A DNA stretch of 10,433 nucleotides from Cycloclasticus sp. (GCA_019090295.1 JAHRWG010000092.1:1-10433), one strand, 5' to 3'; shown: positions 1 to 7,326, counted from the first letter of the stretch. Translations and numbers: made by a program. The notes: generated by a model from the letters alone, not told the origin.

Positions 1-1597
1 CAAAGTCACTTTGATGAAATTGAAATGGGCTAATATTTATCGACAAATTAAAATCCGAGCCCAACTCTAGACTACTCCACTCCTTAAGCTGTAAAAAACT
101 TTTGCGTAACACCCAATTACCAATCGGTACAATAAGTCCTGTTTGCTCTGCAACAGGTATAAACTCAGCAGGCGAGACACAATTTTCCTCATCCTTAAAC
201 CAGCGTAATAACGCCTCAGCCCCGACAATTCGACCAAATTCATCGACTTGTGGCTGATAAAATAATTCGAACTCCTCATGTAAAATGGCTTGCCGAAGTT
301 CACTTTCCATTTTAAGCCTTGCATCGGCCACCGCTTGCATGTCCATTTGATAAAAATGGTAACCATCTCGTCCAGATTCCTTAGCACGATACATTGCTGT
401 ATCCGCCTGCTTCATAAGCTCATCCGCCGTATCTCCCATATCAGGAAATGTCGTCACCCCAATACTGGCGGTTAAATGGTACGTTTCACTCTGTACAGTA
501 AAATGATGACTTAGTGTATGCCTTAACTTTAGCATTAAAGAGTGAATTTGATTCATCAAAGCTTCTTTGGAATCATCTAGGTGACCAGATAAAATAATAA
601 ACTCATCACCCCCTAATCTAGCCACGGTATCTTCCGAGCGGAAAACATCTTTCAAGCTATTCGCTACTTGAGTCAATAATTCATCGCCTGCCGCATGCCC
701 ACGCGAGTCATTCAGAATTTTAAAGTTATCTAGATCTATAAAAAACAAAGCGCCGTACTTATTCTCTCTTTTAGCAATATCTAGAATGTACCCCATGCGC
801 TGCGTTAATAAACGCCTATTTGGCAGCCCTGTCAATTCGTCATAATAAGCCAGCTCTTGTGCGTATGCTTTGGCTTGCTGTGTTTCATCCAGTGTCTGCT
901 TTGTTTGCTGTATTAGCTGATTGAAACTGCGTGCTAGGGTAGCAAATTCACTTCTATCGGCGTCATTAACGCTCACCTCGGTATCGTAGGCCTTATTATC
1001 ACTGGTCCTTGACATAGCTTTCGTCAAACCTTTTAGCGGTGATGCAAAAACACTGTACAGCATTAGAGCTAACACGAGCAGTACCATCAGATTAATTACG
1101 ATTGCAATAAATAGAAACCCGAGAATCTGCTTCTGTAGCTCCTCACTATAAGCATTCGATAATACGTACTCTACTGTGCCTACTCTTTGATCTTTTTTAT
1201 GTAACTTTTTGCTGAAAACGACGGTATCTCTACCTGTAAACGCCTCATTCACTGATGCTGGCATACTTGTTTTTTGCACATAGTCCACAAGTACACTCCC
1301 AGCGTTATCATATAGCCGTGCACGAGAAATAAATGAAAGGGTTTGCCACTTGCGAAGGACTTCAGAAGAAAAGGCTTTTTTTGAAGAGCGCTCAAGGAGT
1401 TCAATATAATCAACCTCCAAAGCTAAATGGGCCACATTCACTTTTTGCCCAAGCTCTAAAGACTTCCTTTCTTGTGCTAAAAAATACGTCCCAAATAAAA
1501 AAATAATAACAAATATACCGGCAAACACCAGCATCAGCGTTACAAACTGCTGTTTAACTGTTAAAAAGTCTAAACCTATAAGCTTAAAAATGTTCAA
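1..1597 (-). CDS. Membrane-anchored GGDEF-EAL cyclic-di-GMP signalling protein (C-terminus outside window)
   Basis: The protein probably makes and/or degrades cyclic di-GMP at the inner membrane. Reading from a TTG at 1597, 532 residues are visible in one unbroken frame. They show a membrane segment at about 18-40, a periplasmic sensor of roughly 110 residues that matches no domain I can name, a second membrane segment at about 158-182, a HAMP-like linker (about 183-240), a GGDEF domain (about 250-415) and the start of an EAL domain (from about 430). The active site is intact: RLGGDEF at 327-333, with inhibitory-site RSED at 320-323, five residues before it. The EAL part has YQPQ (447-450), EALLR (461-465) and NISPFQF (521-527), so the visible half of the phosphodiesterase site looks competent; the rest is cut off. 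The start is uncertain. GAGG (1609-1612) lies 11 bases before the TTG, while an in-frame ATG at 1651 would add 18 residues but has no ribosome-binding site. Partner and signal are unknown. Confidence 0.93.
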   Translation of the reverse strand, partial: MNIFKLIGLDFLTVKQQFVTLMLVFAGIFVIIFLFGTYFLAQERKSLELGQKVNVAHLALEVDYIELLERSSKKAFSSEVLRKWQTLSFISRARLYDNAGSVLVDYVQKTSMPASVNEAFTGRDTVVFSKKLHKKDQRVGTVEYVLSNAYSEELQKQILGFLFIAIVINLMVLLVLALMLYSVFASPLKGLTKAMSRTSDNKAYDTEVSVNDADRSEFATLARSFNQLIQQTKQTLDETQQAKAYAQELAYYDELTGLPNRRLLTQRMGYILDIAKRENKYGALFFIDLDNFKILNDSRGHAAGDELLTQVANSLKDVFRSEDTVARLGGDEFIILSGHLDDSKEALMNQIHSLMLKLRHTLSHHFTVQSETYHLTASIGVTTFPDMGDTADELMKQADTAMYRAKESGRDGYHFYQMDMQAVADARLKMESELRQAILHEEFELFYQPQVDEFGRIVGAEALLRWFKDEENCVSPAEFIPVAEQTGLIVPIGNWVLRKSFLQLKEWSSLELGSDFNLSINISPFQFHQSDF

Positions 1598-1875
1598 ACT
1601 AACATTTACCTCATTTATATAATCGCCAATACACACCGCTACACTTAGCATCTGCGTAATGGATGATTTTTCCCGGATAAAGAGGTATCAATACAAACAA
1701 CCATCCCTGATTAGGTTATTGCACTCCCTCGCAAAATCATGACATATCAAAAAACGCCCTTATCTTTAAAAGATAGCAGAGAAATACAAAGTTACAAGAC
1801 GCTGTTTTGTGAAATTAACAGCCTCAACTTTAATGTTGAGCTTATTAAAAATTAGATAAACTAACTGTTAGCCCC
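1598..1875. other. Intergenic region between mpl and the GGDEF-EAL gene
   Basis: This 278-base AT-rich stretch holds no convincing gene. It must contain the promoter of the GGDEF-EAL gene. One weak minus-strand candidate is TTGTAA, 16 bases, TATCTT at about 1770-1797. Two small hairpins sit at 1801-1840 and are listed separately. I looked for a cyclic-di-GMP riboswitch and found no match to its conserved core. The only open frames are short (for example a 27-codon plus-strand frame from 1659) and lack ribosome-binding sites. Confidence 0.5.
1801..1840. repeat. Two adjacent inverted repeats downstream of mpl
   Basis: GCTGTT (1801-1806) pairs with AACAGC (1817-1822) across a 10-base loop. Immediately next to it, CTCAAC (1823-1828) pairs with GTTGAG (1835-1840) across a 6-base loop. 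Both arms are perfect. They begin about 36 bases past the mpl stop in the direction of mpl transcription, so they could end or stabilise the mpl mRNA. Neither is followed by a clean T run on either strand, so a standard rho-independent terminator is not shown. Confidence 0.4.
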
Positions 1876-3246
1876 CTACCCCCCTTTCGTTACCTCTCTT
1901 AAATGCTTTTCAACCAGCTGGTGTATTCCACCAAAGCTTCCATTACTCATAAATAAAACATGATCGCCTGGCACTAATATTTTCAATAAGCTGTCGACCA
2001 ACCCACCCATGTTTTTATGAATATCAATCGCTTGCTTATTAGTGACCGAGATGTCCCATCTGACATCATCCGGTAGATATATAAACGAGTAATCAGCATC
2101 TGTTAACGATGGCAATAAGGTTTCCTTATGCACGCCCATTTTCATTGTATTTGAACGCGGCTCTAAAACAGCAATAATACGTTGAGCCCCCACTTTACCG
2201 CGCAAGCCTGCAAGAGTGCTTGCAATGGCGGTGGGGTGATGGGCAAAATCATCATAAATAGTAATACTATTGATGACTGACCGAACCTCCATGCGACGTT
2301 TTACATTCTGAAATTTAGCTAATGCCTCAATGGCTACACTTGCACTAACCCCAGCATGATGTGCCGCCGCGATAGCAGCCAGCGCATTAAATACATTATG
2401 TTTCCCGGTTAGTGCCCAGTTAACATGTCCTGCTAACTCACCCTGGTAATAAATATCGAACTCAGTCTCTCCTGGTGTGACATTGCAAGCCATCCAAGCG
2501 GCTTTGCTTGAAGAATTCATACTGACATTCTCTGCATCCGTCCAACTGCCCATTGCCAATACATCGTCAAGGTTCTTATTGTCACTGGGTAAAATCAACA
2601 GACCATGCCCTGGAACTGTTCGAACCAAATGATGAAACTGGCGTTTGATCGCATCAAGGTTGTCAAAAATATCGGCATGATCAAACTCTAAATTATTCAG
2701 TACACACGTTTTAGGCCGATAATGTACAAATTTAGAGCGCTTATCAAAAAATGCTGTGTCATATTCATCGGCTTCTATCACAAAAAAGTCTGACTCACCT
2801 AAGCGAGCAGAAATAGCAAAGTTTAAAGGTACGCCACCGATTAAAAAACCTGGTTTTAAACCCGCAAATTCAAGCACCCAAGCCAACATTGAACTGGTCG
2901 TTGTTTTCCCATGAGTTCCTGCTATTGCTAACACCCATCGTCCTTGTAAAACATGTTCTGCTAACCACTGCGCACCAGACGTATAAGGGATACCTTGGTT
3001 TAACACCGCCTCAACCTCAACATTACCTCTTGATAACGCATTACCGATAATCACCAGGTCTGGCTTATCTCGCAGGTTCTCTGCGCCATAACCGTCCATC
3101 AACACAATCCCTTCTGCTTCTAATTGCGTACTCATGGGTGGATAAACCCCTGCATCTGATCCACTGACGGTATGCCCTAAATTTTTAGCCATTACCGCAA
3201 GCCCACCCATAAAGGTGCCACAAACCCCTAAAATATGTATTCTCAA
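1876..3246 (-). CDS. mpl: UDP-N-acetylmuramate:L-alanyl-gamma-D-glutamyl-meso-diaminopimelate ligase
   Basis: Mpl is a cytoplasmic Mur-family ligase. It joins recycled L-Ala-gamma-D-Glu-meso-DAP tripeptide to UDP-MurNAc using ATP, returning murein turnover products to peptidoglycan synthesis. The 456 residues match the family length (E. coli about 457). Seen in order: the N-terminal UDP-sugar domain with LGVCGTFMGG (6-15), the ATP loop GTHGKTT (110-116), EADEYD (158-163), the HADIF metal/ATP region (190-194), GKHNVFNALA (281-290), DDFAHHP (332-338), and the C-terminal LEPRSNTMKMG (361-371) and SNGSFGG (434-440). The last two blocks are typical of Mpl rather than MurC. The start is TTG: an in-frame TAG lies about ten codons upstream, no ATG lies between, and the family N-terminus begins right there. 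It is divergent from apaG across 174 bases and forms no obvious operon. Confidence 0.96.
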   Translation of the reverse strand: MRIHILGVCGTFMGGLAVMAKNLGHTVSGSDAGVYPPMSTQLEAEGIVLMDGYGAENLRDKPDLVIIGNALSRGNVEVEAVLNQGIPYTSGAQWLAEHVLQGRWVLAIAGTHGKTTTSSMLAWVLEFAGLKPGFLIGGVPLNFAISARLGESDFFVIEADEYDTAFFDKRSKFVHYRPKTCVLNNLEFDHADIFDNLDAIKRQFHHLVRTVPGHGLLILPSDNKNLDDVLAMGSWTDAENVSMNSSSKAAWMACNVTPGETEFDIYYQGELAGHVNWALTGKHNVFNALAAIAAAHHAGVSASVAIEALAKFQNVKRRMEVRSVINSITIYDDFAHHPTAIASTLAGLRGKVGAQRIIAVLEPRSNTMKMGVHKETLLPSLTDADYSFIYLPDDVRWDISVTNKQAIDIHKNMGGLVDSLLKILVPGDHVLFMSNGSFGGIHQLVEKHLREVTKGG

Positions 3247-3255
3247 GCTGTGTTT

Positions 3256-3259
3256 TCCT
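3256..3259 (-). promoter_or_regulatory. Ribosome-binding site supporting the TTG start of mpl
   Basis: AGGA on the minus strand lies 9 bases before the TTG at 3246. With no ATG available between the upstream in-frame stop and the conserved N-terminus, this site decides the start. A minus-strand TATATT/TATTAT-like -10 lies slightly farther upstream, without a convincing -35. Confidence 0.55.
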
Positions 3260-3420
3260 AGATAATATATAGTCTAGTCATCTTACTTTGGTGACCTCTA
3301 AGTTTAAAGTTGAGTTGCATATTTTTGCCCATTTCCTATCCCTTTCTCGTTGAGGTAAAATGCCTTCCATTCGCGCTACACAGCTAGTTTATACAACCCT
3401 AATATTTTAATTAATACCCT

Positions 3421-3804
3421 ATGACTGACACCAACGCCCAAAGTATCCAAGTAAGTGTTAACACTGCCTATATTGCTTCGTCTTCAGAGCCAGAAGCTGC
3501 TCGCTATGTTTTCGCCTATTCGATAACCATTAAAAACACGGGTGATAACGAAGCCCAATTGCTTTCTCGTCATTGGCTGATAACTGATGCCAATGGTAAA
3601 AAACAAGAAATTCGCGGTGAGGGTGTTATCGGCGAGCAACCGCATATTCAGCCCGGTGAATCCTACGAATATACGAGTGGAGCGGTTATTGAAACATCCG
3701 TAGGCGCGATGCAAGGCAGTTATGAAATGTTAACGCCTGACGGAGGTACCTTTACCGCCGATATCCCTACATTCTCTTTATCAATACCTCGAACCCTTCA
3801 CTAA
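3421..3804 (+). CDS. apaG: ApaG domain protein (DUF525 family)
   Basis: ApaG is a small cytoplasmic beta-sandwich protein of fibronectin type III-like fold. Its biochemical role is unsettled; in enterobacteria mutants affect Co2+ resistance and Mg2+ efflux. The 127 residues agree with the usual size of about 125. Conserved blocks seen: RYVFAYSITIKN (28-39), LLSRHWLITDANG (47-59), the glycine-rich GEGVIGEQP (66-74), GESYEYTSG (79-87) and GAMQGSYEM (95-103), ending in the common PRTLH. The ATG fits the family N-terminus, but no Shine-Dalgarno sequence precedes it; the upstream bases are A/T-rich. apaH follows 8 bases after the stop, so the two are very probably cotranscribed. The rsmA and pdxA genes that often precede apaG are absent; mpl lies upstream in the opposite direction. 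Confidence 0.95.
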   Translation: MTDTNAQSIQVSVNTAYIASSSEPEAARYVFAYSITIKNTGDNEAQLLSRHWLITDANGKKQEIRGEGVIGEQPHIQPGESYEYTSGAVIETSVGAMQGSYEMLTPDGGTFTADIPTFSLSIPRTLH

Positions 3805-3812
3805 CATAAGTT

Positions 3813-4640
3813 ATGGCAACCTATGTTATTGGTGATGTACAAGGCTGTTACGACCCCTTACGACGCCTATTAGATAAGCTCAACCTTGACTTCACCCAAG
3901 ATCAACTCTGGTTTGCTGGTGATCTTATTAACCGCGGACCAAAATCATTAGAAACACTTCAATTCATTATCTCACTTGGGGACAATGCGCGTAGTGTTTT
4001 AGGTAATCATGAATGTCACTTTTTAGCGACTGCACGCGGCTATAAGAAACCACACCGCAGTGATACCTTTGGTCCCATTCTTGCCTCGGACAATGTCGAA
4101 GAGCTCATACAATGGGTTCGCTCTCGCCCTTTCTTTTATAACGATAAAAAGTTGGGTTACTCTATGCTGCATGCTGGCGTACCACCTCAGTGGTCGATGA
4201 GCGATGTGAAAAAGTATGCGGCAGAATTAGAACACGTTTTTCAGGGTGATCATCTGGATGATTTTTTGGCCAATATGTATGGTAGTGAGCCTAGTTTATG
4301 GTCACCTGAGTTAAGCGGCAATGAACGCCTACGCTTTATCATTAACTGCTTTACTCGTCTAAGGTACTGTGATGTAGATGGCCGCTTAAATTTAAACGTA
4401 AAAGGCGAACCTAAGGCACAAGATAAAAACCTAATCCCTTGGTTTAAAGCTCCCAACCGGCAAACCATTAATAAAAAATTAATCTTTGGCCATTGGTCCA
4501 CCCTAGGTTTACATCAAGAAAACAACACCACCTGCGTAGACACTGGTTGTTTATGGGGCGGGCAGTTAACGGCTATAAAGCTAGGCGAACCCGAGCAATT
4601 CATCAGTACCGATTGCGAGTGTACCTTGGAACCTTTTTAA
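3813..4640 (+). CDS. apaH: Symmetrical diadenosine tetraphosphatase
   Basis: ApaH hydrolyses diadenosine tetraphosphate (Ap4A) symmetrically to two ADP. This clears a stress-linked dinucleotide and, in enterobacteria, also removes Np4 caps from RNA. It is a metal-dependent cytoplasmic phosphoesterase. The 275 residues fit the family (E. coli about 280). Catalytic blocks are intact: GDVQG (7-11), GDLINRGP (36-43), GNHE (64-67), LHAGVPP (119-125), FGHWSTLG (225-232) and DTGCLWGG (243-250). The ATG lies 8 bases after apaG, with only a weak TAAG-like site before it, so translation may be coupled to apaG. The stop codon (4638-4640) overlaps the stop codon of the convergent folA, leaving no room for a terminator between them. 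Confidence 0.97.
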   Translation: MATYVIGDVQGCYDPLRRLLDKLNLDFTQDQLWFAGDLINRGPKSLETLQFIISLGDNARSVLGNHECHFLATARGYKKPHRSDTFGPILASDNVEELIQWVRSRPFFYNDKKLGYSMLHAGVPPQWSMSDVKKYAAELEHVFQGDHLDDFLANMYGSEPSLWSPELSGNERLRFIINCFTRLRYCDVDGRLNLNVKGEPKAQDKNLIPWFKAPNRQTINKKLIFGHWSTLGLHQENNTTCVDTGCLWGGQLTAIKLGEPEQFISTDCECTLEPF

Positions 4641-5119
4641 GCGCGCTGGTAATGTACAAATGAAAAACGATAGGCATGCTTGTCATCAATCCCATGCTCA
4701 TTACGCTCCAACTCTCGCCAATCATCAGGGCAAATAACAGGAAAAAAAGCATCCGCCTCAAACGAGTGGTGAACCTCGGTAATGTATAAGTGCTCACTTA
4801 ATGGCAGCATTTGTTGATAGAAGCTATCCCCACCAATAATCATCACCTCTTCATACTTTTTTGCCGCGTCCAGTGCTTCTTCTATCGAATGCACAACGGT
4901 CACGCCGTCGGCAAAAAAATGTTTATTGCGGGTCACCACTATATTTTCCCTACCGGGCAAAGGTCGACCTATCGACTCAAATGTTTTACGCCCCATCAAA
5001 ATCGGCTTTCCCATGGTCACCGTCTTAAAGTGCTTAAAGTCGTCAGGTAAATGCCATAACATTTTGTTGTCCTGGCCAATCGCACGGTTGTCCGCCATGG
5101 CAACAATCATTGAAATCAT
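4637..5119 (-). CDS. folA: Dihydrofolate reductase
   Basis: FolA reduces dihydrofolate to tetrahydrofolate with NADPH in the cytosol, regenerating the cofactor oxidised by ThyA. From the ATG at 5119 it has 160 residues, as in E. coli (159), and [15 protein letters not shown] aligns with the E. coli N-terminus. Active-site residues are in place: W22, D27 (in LPDD, 24-27), F31, the MGRKTFESIGRPLPGR stretch (42-57) with R57, and the NADPH-binding IIGG (94-97). Nothing suggests an acquired trimethoprim-resistant type. The start is chosen because ATG overlaps the last base of the thyA stop (TGATG), the classic coupling arrangement. A TTG one codon upstream and an ATG at 5110 are alternatives. It is the last gene of lgt-thyA-folA, and its stop overlaps that of apaH. 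Confidence 0.97.
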   Translation of the reverse strand: MISMIVAMADNRAIGQDNKMLWHLPDDFKHFKTVTMGKPILMGRKTFESIGRPLPGRENIVVTRNKHFFADGVTVVHSIEEALDAAKKYEEVMIIGGDSFYQQMLPLSEHLYITEVHHSFEADAFFPVICPDDWRELERNEHGIDDKHAYRFSFVHYQRA

Positions 5120-5913
5120 CAAATCGCTACCGCTGCTTTTATTCCCGCATGGGACTGGTAATCAATAAACTCAAAGTCGTCATACTGATAGTCAAACAGT
5201 GAACCAACCTGATCCGATATTTTTAACTGCGGCAATGTAAAAACATCCCGTGATAACTGCAGGTTCGCCTGCTCTATGTGATTACTGTACAAGTGAACAT
5301 CCCCTCCAGTCCAAACAAAGTCTCCCACCTCTAACCCTACTTGCTGCGCCACCATATGCGTTAACAGAGCATAGCTTGCTATGTTGAATGGTACGCCTAG
5401 AAAAAAATCGGCTGAACGCTGATACAACTGGCATGATAAACGGCCGTTGGCAACATAGAATTGAAATAATAAATGGCAGGGTGGTAACGCCATATCAGGT
5501 ATCTGCCCAACATTCCAAGCACTTACAATTAAGCGCCTAGAGTCAGGGTTATTTTTTATTTGCTCTACCACTTCACTTATCTGATCAATACTGCTGCCCG
5601 AAGGAGTTGGCCATGAGCGCCACTGGTGCCCATAAACAGGGCCTAAGTCACCGTTTTCATCTGCCCACTCATCCCAAATACTCACCCCATGCTGTTTTAA
5701 ATACGCGGTATTGGTATCACCGTTTAAAAACCAAATAAGTTCATGAATAATTGAGCGTAAGTGCAGCTTTTTAGTGGTCACTAGGGGAAACCCCTTCGAT
5801 AAGTCAAAACGCATTTGTCGTCCAAAAACTGAGCGTGTCCCTGTTCCTGTCCTATCTTCTTTATCCACTCCATTATCGAGAATATCTTGCATAAGCTCTA
5901 AGTATTGTTTCAT
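5119..5913 (-). CDS. thyA: Thymidylate synthase
   Basis: ThyA methylates dUMP to dTMP using 5,10-methylenetetrahydrofolate and releases dihydrofolate, which the next gene's product reduces. It is 264 residues, the same as E. coli, with key residues at the same numbers: R21, W80, catalytic C146 in LPPCH, the phosphate-binding R126-R127, D169, N177, H207 and Y209. The ATG at 5913 overlaps the lgt stop by four bases (ATGA) and has a good ribosome-binding site, AAGGGA (5920-5925), inside the end of lgt. The downstream folA overlaps by one base. Expression is therefore likely set by the lgt promoter plus translational coupling. It is the classical folate-dependent enzyme, not flavin-dependent ThyX. 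Confidence 0.98.
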   Translation of the reverse strand: MKQYLELMQDILDNGVDKEDRTGTGTRSVFGRQMRFDLSKGFPLVTTKKLHLRSIIHELIWFLNGDTNTAYLKQHGVSIWDEWADENGDLGPVYGHQWRSWPTPSGSSIDQISEVVEQIKNNPDSRRLIVSAWNVGQIPDMALPPCHLLFQFYVANGRLSCQLYQRSADFFLGVPFNIASYALLTHMVAQQVGLEVGDFVWTGGDVHLYSNHIEQANLQLSRDVFTLPQLKISDQVGSLFDYQYDDFEFIDYQSHAGIKAAVAI

Positions 5914-6692
5914 TCAGAATCCCTTTTTTGATAAGCCTTGATGATGATAAAACCCCCAGCCATTAACATGGGGATGGTTAATACCTGCCCCATGGTCAGC
6001 CAGTCAAAAGCCAAATAGCCAAGTTGAGCATCGGGTAGTCGGACAAACTCGAGCAAGAACCTAAATAAGCCATACATGAATAAAAATAGGCCAGAAACAG
6101 CCATTAATGGCCTAGGCTTGCGTGAGTAAACCCATAAAATAACAAACAACACCACGCCTTCGAGAGCGGCTTCATATAAATTAGAAGGGTGTCGAGCACC
6201 ACCACTTAATCCCGGCACTAATACACCTAAGAAAAACTCAGTTGGTTTACCCCATAGCTCGCCATTAATAAAGTTACCAATGCGCCCAGCACAAAGACCG
6301 ATAGGCACCAGCGGTGCAATGAAGTCAGTCACACGGAAGAAGCCGTATTGATATTTACGTGCGAATAAAAACATGGCGACCAGAACACCCACTAGCCCTC
6401 CGTGGAATGACATACCGCCCTGCCATATCTTAAACAATACTAAGGGGTTTGCTACAAAACTTGGGAAGTTGTAAAACAGCACATAACCGACCCGTCCTCC
6501 AATAACGACGCCCATTGCAGCAAAAAATATAACATCATCAATTTGCTCAGTCGTCCAACCGGCTTTTTTCGCCCTTGCCCGCCCGAGTAGCCAAGCACTT
6601 GCAAATCCAACGAGGTACATAATGCCATACCAGTGAACTTTTACAGCCCCTAACGAAATGGCCACGGGATCAATATTTGGGTACAGCAACAT
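5910..6692 (-). CDS. lgt: Phosphatidylglycerol-prolipoprotein diacylglyceryl transferase
   Basis: Lgt is an inner-membrane enzyme that transfers diacylglycerol from phosphatidylglycerol to the lipobox cysteine of prolipoproteins, the first step of lipoprotein maturation. With the ATG at 6692 it has 260 residues and about seven hydrophobic segments. The signature is intact: H97 in SFHGGLVG, then [13 protein letters not shown] (136-148) with R137, N140 and E145, and FRFLLEF (210-216) with R211 and E215, equivalent to essential residues of E. coli Lgt (H103, R143, N146, E151, R239, E243). A TTG two codons upstream (6698) is possible, but [12 protein letters not shown] matches the family N-terminus from the ATG. 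No Shine-Dalgarno sequence is visible at either. It is the first gene of the overlapping lgt-thyA-folA operon, divergent from the unrecognised gene at 6782. Confidence 0.97.
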   Translation of the reverse strand: MLLYPNIDPVAISLGAVKVHWYGIMYLVGFASAWLLGRARAKKAGWTTEQIDDVIFFAAMGVVIGGRVGYVLFYNFPSFVANPLVLFKIWQGGMSFHGGLVGVLVAMFLFARKYQYGFFRVTDFIAPLVPIGLCAGRIGNFINGELWGKPTEFFLGVLVPGLSGGARHPSNLYEAALEGVVLFVILWVYSRKPRPLMAVSGLFLFMYGLFRFLLEFVRLPDAQLGYLAFDWLTMGQVLTIPMLMAGGFIIIKAYQKRDSE

Positions 6693-6719
6693 AGGCAAAG
6701 AATTATTTTATTTTTTTGT

Positions 6720-6748
6720 ATTATACATACTGCTATGCGTATGATTGA
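6720..6748 (-). promoter_or_regulatory. Candidate sigma-70 promoter for lgt-thyA-folA
   Basis: A consensus -10, TATAAT, reads on the minus strand at 6725-6720, 28 bases before the lgt ATG. At 17 bases spacing the -35 would be TCAATC (6748-6743), a poor match. The position is right for the operon and leaves a leader of about 20 bases. The -35 overlaps that of the plus-strand promoter facing the other way. Confidence 0.45.
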
Positions 6749-6774
6749 GAGTTCAAGGACAGCGCCAGTATATT
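6745..6774 (+). promoter_or_regulatory. Candidate sigma-70 promoter of the gene at 6782
   Basis: TTGAGA (6745-6750), an 18-base spacer, then TATATT (6769-6774). Transcription would begin at about 6780-6783, on or beside the ATG at 6782. No Shine-Dalgarno sequence precedes that ATG, so a leaderless mRNA is possible. TATTAT at 6719-6724 is another -10 but has no -35. Confidence 0.4.
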
Positions 6775-6781
6775 ATTCGCC

Positions 6782-7216
6782 ATGATTAAAAAAGATAAGT
6801 CACCTACATCTGCTCATCAATTGAAATTATCACCTGTTGAGCCTGGACAAATAAAACCCATTAGCCTACCCGAAGGTGATTGCCCAAATTTATTAGAGGA
6901 CAATCAATTTAGAAGTGCTGGTGCATTGATGAAAGCGATTGCTGATGAGGCACTCTCTTGGCGGCAGTCTCTCCCAAAAGACTTCCAACCTGCCATTCTC
7001 GCCATCTTACAAGGAGGCGTCCAGATTGAAGTCAATAGCCTTGCCCAAGTTAGCTTTCACGGTATAAAAATTGAAGGGACCATGGGCGGTAGCTTATGTG
7101 TCATGTTCGCCCATCAAGCCAGTGTTCAAATGTTATGCCGAGCTGTAGAAATTAAAGAAAAAGAACCCGTTCGGCCCATTGGCTTTATTTGGCCCGATAA
7201 AAAGCTTGAGATTTAG
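6782..7216 (+). CDS. Uncharacterised protein of 144 residues
   Basis: I do not recognise this protein. The first 40 residues or so are polar, lysine- and proline-rich and probably disordered. Residues about 44-64 look helical (AGALMKAIADEALSW). Residues about 70-115 have the alternating pattern of a beta-rich domain, including GGVQIEV and GIKIEGTMGGSLCVMF, and the tail contains RPIGFIWPD. There is no signal peptide, membrane segment, zinc-binding cluster or helix-turn-helix that I can see; the three cysteines are scattered (34, 106, 119). Codon use and composition resemble the neighbours, and the frame is clean between a promoter and a strong palindrome, so it is probably a real gene. It is transcribed away from lgt and towards hppA. 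Neighbours give no functional clue beyond shared control of divergent promoters. Confidence 0.72.
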   Translation: MIKKDKSPTSAHQLKLSPVEPGQIKPISLPEGDCPNLLEDNQFRSAGALMKAIADEALSWRQSLPKDFQPAILAILQGGVQIEVNSLAQVSFHGIKIEGTMGGSLCVMFAHQASVQMLCRAVEIKEKEPVRPIGFIWPDKKLEI

Positions 7217-7290
7217 CTCAACACCCTGAAAACTTTAATTCTCACACCAGTAAAAGGTTTTAATGACTCACCCGCATTGAGTTAGAGCAC

Positions 7291-7320
7291 AGGGGCTGCC
7301 TTGATATCAAGGCAGCCCCT
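7291..7320. terminator. Perfect 30-base palindrome between convergent genes, probable bidirectional terminator
   Basis: AGGGGCTGCC, TTGATATCAA, GGCAGCCCCT forms a perfect inverted repeat able to fold into a 13-bp stem with a 4-base loop, GC-rich at the base. It lies 74 bases after the stop of the gene at 6782 and 6 bases before the hppA stop, where both transcripts should end. The tails are not ideal: on plus it is followed by CTTCATTC and on minus by GTGCTCTAAC, so termination is likely but the T run is weak. Confidence 0.65.
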
Positions 7321-7326
7321 CTTCAT

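Noticed and set aside
67..387. Open minus-strand frame of about 106 codons, and a plus-strand frame at 290-475
   Set aside because: Both lie inside the GGDEF-EAL gene in other frames; the GGDEF-EAL frame explains this stretch with conserved motifs.
1..1597. Suspected frameshift in the GGDEF-EAL gene
   Set aside because: I translated the whole stretch by hand; HAMP-like, GGDEF and EAL parts are in one frame without a stop.
1659..1742. 27-codon plus-strand frame
   Set aside because: No ribosome-binding site, no recognisable product, and it overlaps the probable leader of the GGDEF-EAL gene.
1598..1875. Possible cyclic-di-GMP riboswitch upstream of the GGDEF-EAL gene
   Set aside because: Expected by gene context, but the conserved core of the class I element is not present.
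1869..1890. G-rich run at the mpl stop (GGGGGGTAGGGGG on minus) as a quadruplex
   Set aside because: Only two long G runs; four are needed for an intramolecular quadruplex.
3484..3714. Minus-strand frame inside apaG, and similar frames inside apaH (4250-4501) and folA (4603-5168)
   Set aside because: They are antisense or out-of-frame shadows of genes with intact conserved motifs.
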